From Prevotella sp. P2-180 (lineage in GTDB: Bacteria > Bacteroidota > Bacteroidia > Bacteroidales > Bacteroidaceae), in NCBI RefSeq assembly GCF_002251435.1, contig NZ_NPJI01000037.1, positions 124,001-188,000 on the forward strand: DNA of 64,000 nucleotides, given 5' to 3'. The notes under the pieces were generated by a model that did no database searches, was not told where the DNA came from, and saw only the letters and a program-made list of their open reading frames with translations. Positions 60,207 to 64,000 of the stretch are shown one piece after another. Position numbers and translations under genes: made by a program. The number at the start of each line of letters is the position of its first letter. The first letter of the stretch is position 1.

Positions 60207-61538
60207 ATGAAAAAAGAAAAGACGACCAAGACAACGGACATCGGGAACATGGAACTACCGGAGTGCATCGCGCTCTTCGTGAATTCGGCACCCGATGAAT
60301 TCAAACTAGCAGTGCTGCTTTCGGTGATATGCTGCTACTGCACACTTGCAACACGACTTCGTGTAAAATACCTCTACGACCTCGACCTCCACGCTTTGCT
60401 ACTGCAGATACTGATAGTGGGCGAGCCGGGAGCTGGAAAATCGTTTACTCGAGGCATAGTGAAACGACTGATGGGACGTCTCAGACTGCGCGACAAGGAA
60501 GAACGAAACAAGGAGAAGGATTACCGAAAGATGGTAAGGAAGATAAAAAACAAAAACCTGCCTGACGAACCGGTGGTTGACGTGAGATGCATTCAGACCA
60601 TTACACGGTCAATGCTCACCAAACGTGCCGACGCCATACAGACAAAATTCGGCGAGCCCCTCTCCTTCTTCCTCTTTGCCGAAGAGATGAGCCTCATGGC
60701 AGACTCCAACAAGCGTGCCTATGCCGACCTGCGCACTCTCGACCGTCTCGCCTATGACCTCGGTGCTGAGTTTTGCAGCGAGACAATGTACGACGGCGGC
60801 TGCAACTCCGACGTTGACATCTGCTGGAACTCGCTATTCTGCGGCACTGAGCACAGCCTTGAAGAGTATATCGACAAGAGGAGCATTGAGGGGGGCAACG
60901 TGACACGCAAGGTGCTGTGCAAACTGCCCGACATGCTCGGAGACAACGCGCCAAAGTTCAAACCCATCGACAGCACCGGCTCTGCCATAATCCAAAATAT
61001 GGTGGACAGACTGATGGACGAGACCTACGGAGAAAACGACAAGCTTCAGCCTACCCACGAGATTCCAATGGCATGGATGGACCCACAGGTGGAGAAATGG
61101 TGTCAGGCACAGCGTGTTGAGGTATTGAAGTCGGGCAGCCGTGCACGCAACTGCTTCTACAAGCGCTCCTCGCTTTCAGCCTTCCGTATGGCAGCCTTGC
61201 TCTACTATCTTTGGGGCGAGGACGAGAGCAAGCAGAAGCAGGTGGTAAAGTTCTATCACTTCATGGCAACATACATAGTTGACGGACTACTGGAACAATG
61301 GGGACGCGAGTACGACCAGATGCACCAAGCCGACAAAGACTCACTGGCTGGACAGAAGACCTCCATCTACGACAGTCTGCCAAACCAATTTACACGCGAC
61401 CAGCTGCGCGAGTTAATCGTGAAGCTCAGCCTCAAGACCGACGCCCGAAACTTCATCTGCAAGTGGAAGCATGCAAAACTCATTCGTGAAGTAAAGGAAA
61501 GCAATACAGAATTGTTTGAGAAAAACTACAAGTCATAG
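60207..61538 (+). CDS. DUF3987 P-loop protein, 443 aa
   Basis: Walker A GEPGAGKS lies at residues 72-79 after 'LHALLLQILIV'; a second acidic motif is 'FFLFAEEMSLM'. The C-terminal half is helical ('YKRSSLSAFRMAALLYYLWG'), as in DUF3987 proteins, which are replication-helicase-like proteins of mobile elements, often paired with VirE or primase genes. It follows DUF5675 by 38 bp. Together with the primase-like protein it would form a replication pair. Confidence 0.85.
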   Translation: MKKEKTTKTTDIGNMELPECIALFVNSAPDEFKLAVLLSVICCYCTLATRLRVKYLYDLDLHALLLQILIVGEPGAGKSFTRGIVKRLMGRLRLRDKEERNKEKDYRKMVRKIKNKNLPDEPVVDVRCIQTITRSMLTKRADAIQTKFGEPLSFFLFAEEMSLMADSNKRAYADLRTLDRLAYDLGAEFCSETMYDGGCNSDVDICWNSLFCGTEHSLEEYIDKRSIEGGNVTRKVLCKLPDMLGDNAPKFKPIDSTGSAIIQNMVDRLMDETYGENDKLQPTHEIPMAWMDPQVEKWCQAQRVEVLKSGSRARNCFYKRSSLSAFRMAALLYYLWGEDESKQKQVVKFYHFMATYIVDGLLEQWGREYDQMHQADKDSLAGQKTSIYDSLPNQFTRDQLRELIVKLSLKTDARNFICKWKHAKLIREVKESNTELFEKNYKS

Positions 61539-61539
61539 T

Positions 61540-61917
61540 ATGGTAAAGATAACATTCTTCATTTTGGGCTGTTTATTGATGGCAGGGTGTGCAAGCACCC
61601 GCCATATGCCACAAATCGTGGAGCGGACAGTACACGACACGCTGTATCAGAACACACTACAATACGACAGCGTATACATCGACAACACCTCCTATACCTA
61701 CAAGGATGCCGACACGGTGTATAAGGAGAAGGTGAGATACGAGTACAAATACAAACTCCTGCGCGACACCGTACGCATACACAAGGTGGATAGCATCCCT
61801 GTGGTAAGGGAAGTGGAAAACGTGAGGGAAGTAAGAACCACGCCTTCCTACTGCAAACTCCTTGTCTTAATAGCCATATTGCTCTTGACAGGTATAATCA
61901 TTAAAACATTAAAATAA
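61540..61917 (+). CDS. Lipoprotein with a C-terminal membrane anchor (unimolecular-spanin-like), 125 aa
   Basis: The start at ATG 61540 (MVKITFFILG) follows the DUF3987 stop; the in-frame ATG at 61516 lies inside that gene. A type II signal ends in 'LLMAGC' (Cys about 17). The middle (about 18-100) is charged and helical or beta, without domains ('YKYKLLRDTVRIHKVDSIPVV'). The last 20 residues are a hydrophobic helix (YCKLLVLIAILLLTGIIIKTL). An outer-membrane lipid anchor and an inner-membrane helix in one chain is the topology of u-spanins, which fuse membranes in phage lysis. It lies 7 bp before the M15 peptidase gene. Topology is seen; function is inferred. Confidence 0.65.
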   Translation: MVKITFFILGCLLMAGCASTRHMPQIVERTVHDTLYQNTLQYDSVYIDNTSYTYKDADTVYKEKVRYEYKYKLLRDTVRIHKVDSIPVVREVENVREVRTTPSYCKLLVLIAILLLTGIIIKTLK

Positions 61918-61924
61918 CACTACA

Positions 61925-62371
61925 ATGAAATTGACTCAACATTTTTCGTTGGCAGAGTTCGTACGCTCTGCCACTGCCCAAAAATTGGGCATCGACAACA
62001 GCCTCAACACCTCTGACAAGGCAGACCAAACAATAGTACGCAACCTTAAGGCTCTCAGCGAGAACATACTCGAACCTCTGCGCGAGTACACCTGCCAGCC
62101 CATCGTCATCTCCTCCGGCTACCGCTGCCCAGCCCTCAACAAGGCAGTGGGCGGCAGCAAGACGTCGCAACATCTAACGGGAGAAGCCTGCGACATTCAC
62201 ATCCCGTCCATCAAACAGGGCAGGATATGGTTGGAGTGGATAATGGACAACGCCTCCTTCGATCAGCTTATCTGGGAGCACAACAAGGGAGGCACCTACT
62301 GGATTCACGTCTCTTACAAGGCTGACCCGACCAAAAACCGCCAGCAAGTAATAAGGATGAGGAAAGATTAA
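61925..62371 (+). CDS. Peptidase M15 family (D-Ala-D-Ala carboxypeptidase/endolysin-like), 148 aa
   Basis: Zinc peptidase of the M15_3 type: 'VISSGYRCPALNKAVGGSKTSQH83LTGEACD90IHIP' and 'TYWIH128VSY' supply the metal ligands. There is no signal peptide, as in phage endolysins, which need a holin for access to the wall. Located directly after the spanin-like lipoprotein gene, it completes a lysis-cassette-like pair. The 148-aa length is usual. Confidence 0.9.
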   Translation: MKLTQHFSLAEFVRSATAQKLGIDNSLNTSDKADQTIVRNLKALSENILEPLREYTCQPIVISSGYRCPALNKAVGGSKTSQHLTGEACDIHIPSIKQGRIWLEWIMDNASFDQLIWEHNKGGTYWIHVSYKADPTKNRQQVIRMRKD

Positions 62372-62427
62372 AAATTAAACATTTAAAGATTAAAGAATTA
62401 AAGGTGGGAAGAAAAAGGGGAAAAAAG

Positions 62428-62459
62428 TTTGGAGAATTGGGAGGGATGTTGTATCTTTG
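62428..62459 (+). promoter_or_regulatory. Promoter of the DUF1703-type ATPase gene
   Basis: TTTG (62428-62431), 20 bp, TATCTTTG (62452-62459): exact consensus, 23 bp before the ATG. Confidence 0.75.
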
Positions 62460-62482
62460 CACCCGTAAGTAATAATTTTTAA

Positions 62483-64000
62483 ATGAGTATGAACAATATC
62501 AAACGACTGCCATACGGAATAGCGGACTTTGAATACGTAATGAGGGATAATCTTTATTACGTTGACAAAACCATGTATATACCGATACTTGAGGAACAGC
62601 CAAACTACCTGATGTTCATCCGTCCACGACGGTTTGGCAAGAGTTTGCTGCTGAGTATGCTCAAGACCTACTACGACAAGGCAAAGAAAGACCAGTTTGA
62701 GGAAATCTTCGGCTCGCTGTGGATAGGAAAACACCCAACGCCCCTGATGGGAAGATACCAGGTGATGCACCTCGACTTCTCGCAGATTGGAGGTAGCATA
62801 GACGAATTGGAGAAGAAATTTGACAAGTACTTAGCCCTTATGCTTAATGCCTTTGTGAGAAAGTATGCTGACGACTACCCGGATTATTTCATTGAGGAAT
62901 TTTTCAAGGAGGAATGTGGCACCAACAAACTTATCATGATTACCACTGTCGCACGATCTCTCAAAATCCCGATGTACCTCATCATCGACGAGTACGACAA
63001 CTTCACCAATGTTGTGTTGAGCGAGAAGGGCGAGGAGGTGTATCACAAGATGACACATGCCGAGGGGTTCTACCGCGACGTGTTCAAGAAGTTCAAGGGC
63101 ACGTTTGAGAGGATTTTCTTCACGGGAGTGAGCCCCGTCACACTCGACGACCTCACAAGCGGCTTCAACATAGGCTGGAACATCTCCACCCTGTTCTATT
63201 TCGACAAGCTGCTCGGCTTCTCCACCGAAGAAGTGCGCGAGATGTTTACGTACTACAAAGGTGTGGGTATGCTGCCGGGAGACTGTGACATTGAGGCGAT
63301 GATAGAGGAGATGAGACCCTGGTATGACAACTATTGCTTCGCCGAGGAATGTCTCAAGGACAGCAACCGCGTGTTCAACAGCGACATGGTATTGTTCTAT
63401 CTGCGCAACTACATAATGTACAAGTCGTCACCAAAAAACATGCTCGACCCGAACACGAAGACCGACTACAACAAACTGAAGAAACTCATTCAGCTCGACC
63501 GTCTCGACGGCGACCGCAAGGGTGTATTGCGCAAGATTGCAGAGGAGGGGGAGATAGTTGCAGAAGTGCTGCCATCTTTCCCCGCCTACCAGTTGGTCAA
63601 ACCCGAAATGTTTGTCAGTCTGTTGTTTTATTATGGCATGCTAACAATAAAGGGCACATACGGGCAGCAGCTCATCCTCGGCATTCCCAACAACAATGTC
63701 AGAATGCAATACTACAACTACCTGATGGAGAACTATTCTCCAGCTTGCGGTATTGACACCAAAGACCTTGTAACAATGTTTACACGCATGACCTTCGACG
63801 GCAAGTGGCAAGAATTGCTACAATATATGTGCGACTGCTACAAGCAGCTGTCCTCAGTGCGCGATGCCATAGAGGGAGAAAGAAACATACAAGGCTTCTT
63901 CATGGCTTATCTCAGCCTCTGCAACTATTATATCATTGCACCGGAACTGGAGCTAAACCATGGCTACTGCGACCTTTTCCTGCTTCCAAACATGACCCAC
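62483..64000 (+). CDS. AAA-ATPase-like/DUF1703 protein, N-terminal 506 codons; runs off the right edge
   Basis: Open from ATG 62483 (a second ATG at 62489 is also possible) to the window end. The N-terminus 'IKRLPYGIADFEYVMRDNLYYVDKTMYIPIL', the P-loop-like 'FIRPRRFGKSLLLSML' and the Walker B 'MYLIIDEYDNF' are hallmarks of the AAA-ATPase_like (PF09820) family. These normally end in a DUF1703 PD-(D/E)xK domain, which would lie beyond the edge. Such genes are highly expanded in Prevotella/Bacteroides; their role is unknown. It has its own promoter. Confidence 0.9.
   Translation, partial: MSMNNIKRLPYGIADFEYVMRDNLYYVDKTMYIPILEEQPNYLMFIRPRRFGKSLLLSMLKTYYDKAKKDQFEEIFGSLWIGKHPTPLMGRYQVMHLDFSQIGGSIDELEKKFDKYLALMLNAFVRKYADDYPDYFIEEFFKEECGTNKLIMITTVARSLKIPMYLIIDEYDNFTNVVLSEKGEEVYHKMTHAEGFYRDVFKKFKGTFERIFFTGVSPVTLDDLTSGFNIGWNISTLFYFDKLLGFSTEEVREMFTYYKGVGMLPGDCDIEAMIEEMRPWYDNYCFAEECLKDSNRVFNSDMVLFYLRNYIMYKSSPKNMLDPNTKTDYNKLKKLIQLDRLDGDRKGVLRKIAEEGEIVAEVLPSFPAYQLVKPEMFVSLLFYYGMLTIKGTYGQQLILGIPNNNVRMQYYNYLMENYSPACGIDTKDLVTMFTRMTFDGKWQELLQYMCDCYKQLSSVRDAIEGERNIQGFFMAYLSLCNYYIIAPELELNHGYCDLFLLPNMTH

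Overview
The window looks like a chromosomal segment of a Bacteroidales bacterium, most likely Prevotellaceae. The evidence is a SprA-type type IX secretion translocon, a TonB-dependent receptor with a carboxypeptidase-regulatory-like N-terminus, DUF3871 and DUF5675 proteins, an HU-like protein with an extended tail, and many copies of the Bacteroidota promoter -7 element TAnnTTTG, several with a -33 TTTG at 19-20 bp.

Region 1 (1-16441) is AT-rich and accessory: the right part of an integrated element. It starts inside a tyrosine recombinase gene and ends at a displaced 3' half of a tRNA-His gene, read here as attR. Cargo includes an SF2 helicase-like protein with an acidic partner, DUF3871, four consecutive exported proteins, a LytTR regulator with a transpeptidase-fold protein lacking the catalytic Ser/Lys, two DUF1810 proteins and an archaemetzincin-like lipoprotein. 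A highly structured non-coding stretch lies at 6190-6419, and palindromes lie at 12.1-13.6 kb. The most striking item is a second helicase-like gene (13846-15684). It reads as one full-length frame if four in-frame TAG codons are sense codons, and one TAG falls exactly on the conserved Gln of helicase motif VI. That is the pattern of genetic code 15 (TAG=Gln), known from crAss-like and Lak phages of this host group. The next gene has two further in-frame TAGs plus a frameshift.

Region 2 (16.5-39.0 kb) is mostly core chromosome: ybeY, a GH43 enzyme, an AAA/DUF4143 ATPase bordered by copies of an 85-bp repeat, sprA, an EamA transporter, an ATPase plus DUF4435/TOPRIM pair resembling PARIS, a TonB receptor with a beta-helix lipoprotein, and ppx-ppk for polyphosphate. 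Region 39.1-39.4 kb holds tandem repeats.

Region 3 (39.8-54.5 kb) is a defence island on one strand with almost no gaps. It has a degenerate AlbA/winged-helix gene, a nuclease-methylase fusion with its specificity subunit (BcgI-like layout), an OLD-family ATPase/TOPRIM nuclease, a PUA/EVE-like protein, a DUF262/DUF1524 (GmrSD-like) nuclease, and a four-gene Wadjet/MksBEF-type condensin system (JetABCD-like).

Region 4 (54.5-64.0 kb) starts with an IS remnant, followed by a minus-strand HU-like protein with a small membrane protein and a HExxH protein with a partner. A plus-strand phage-derived module follows: a small protein, a CHC2/TOPRIM primase-like protein, DUF5675, DUF3987, a lipoprotein with a C-terminal membrane anchor (unimolecular-spanin-like) and an M15 peptidase. 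A DUF1703-type AAA ATPase gene runs off the right edge. No CRISPR array, rRNA or complete tRNA was seen.
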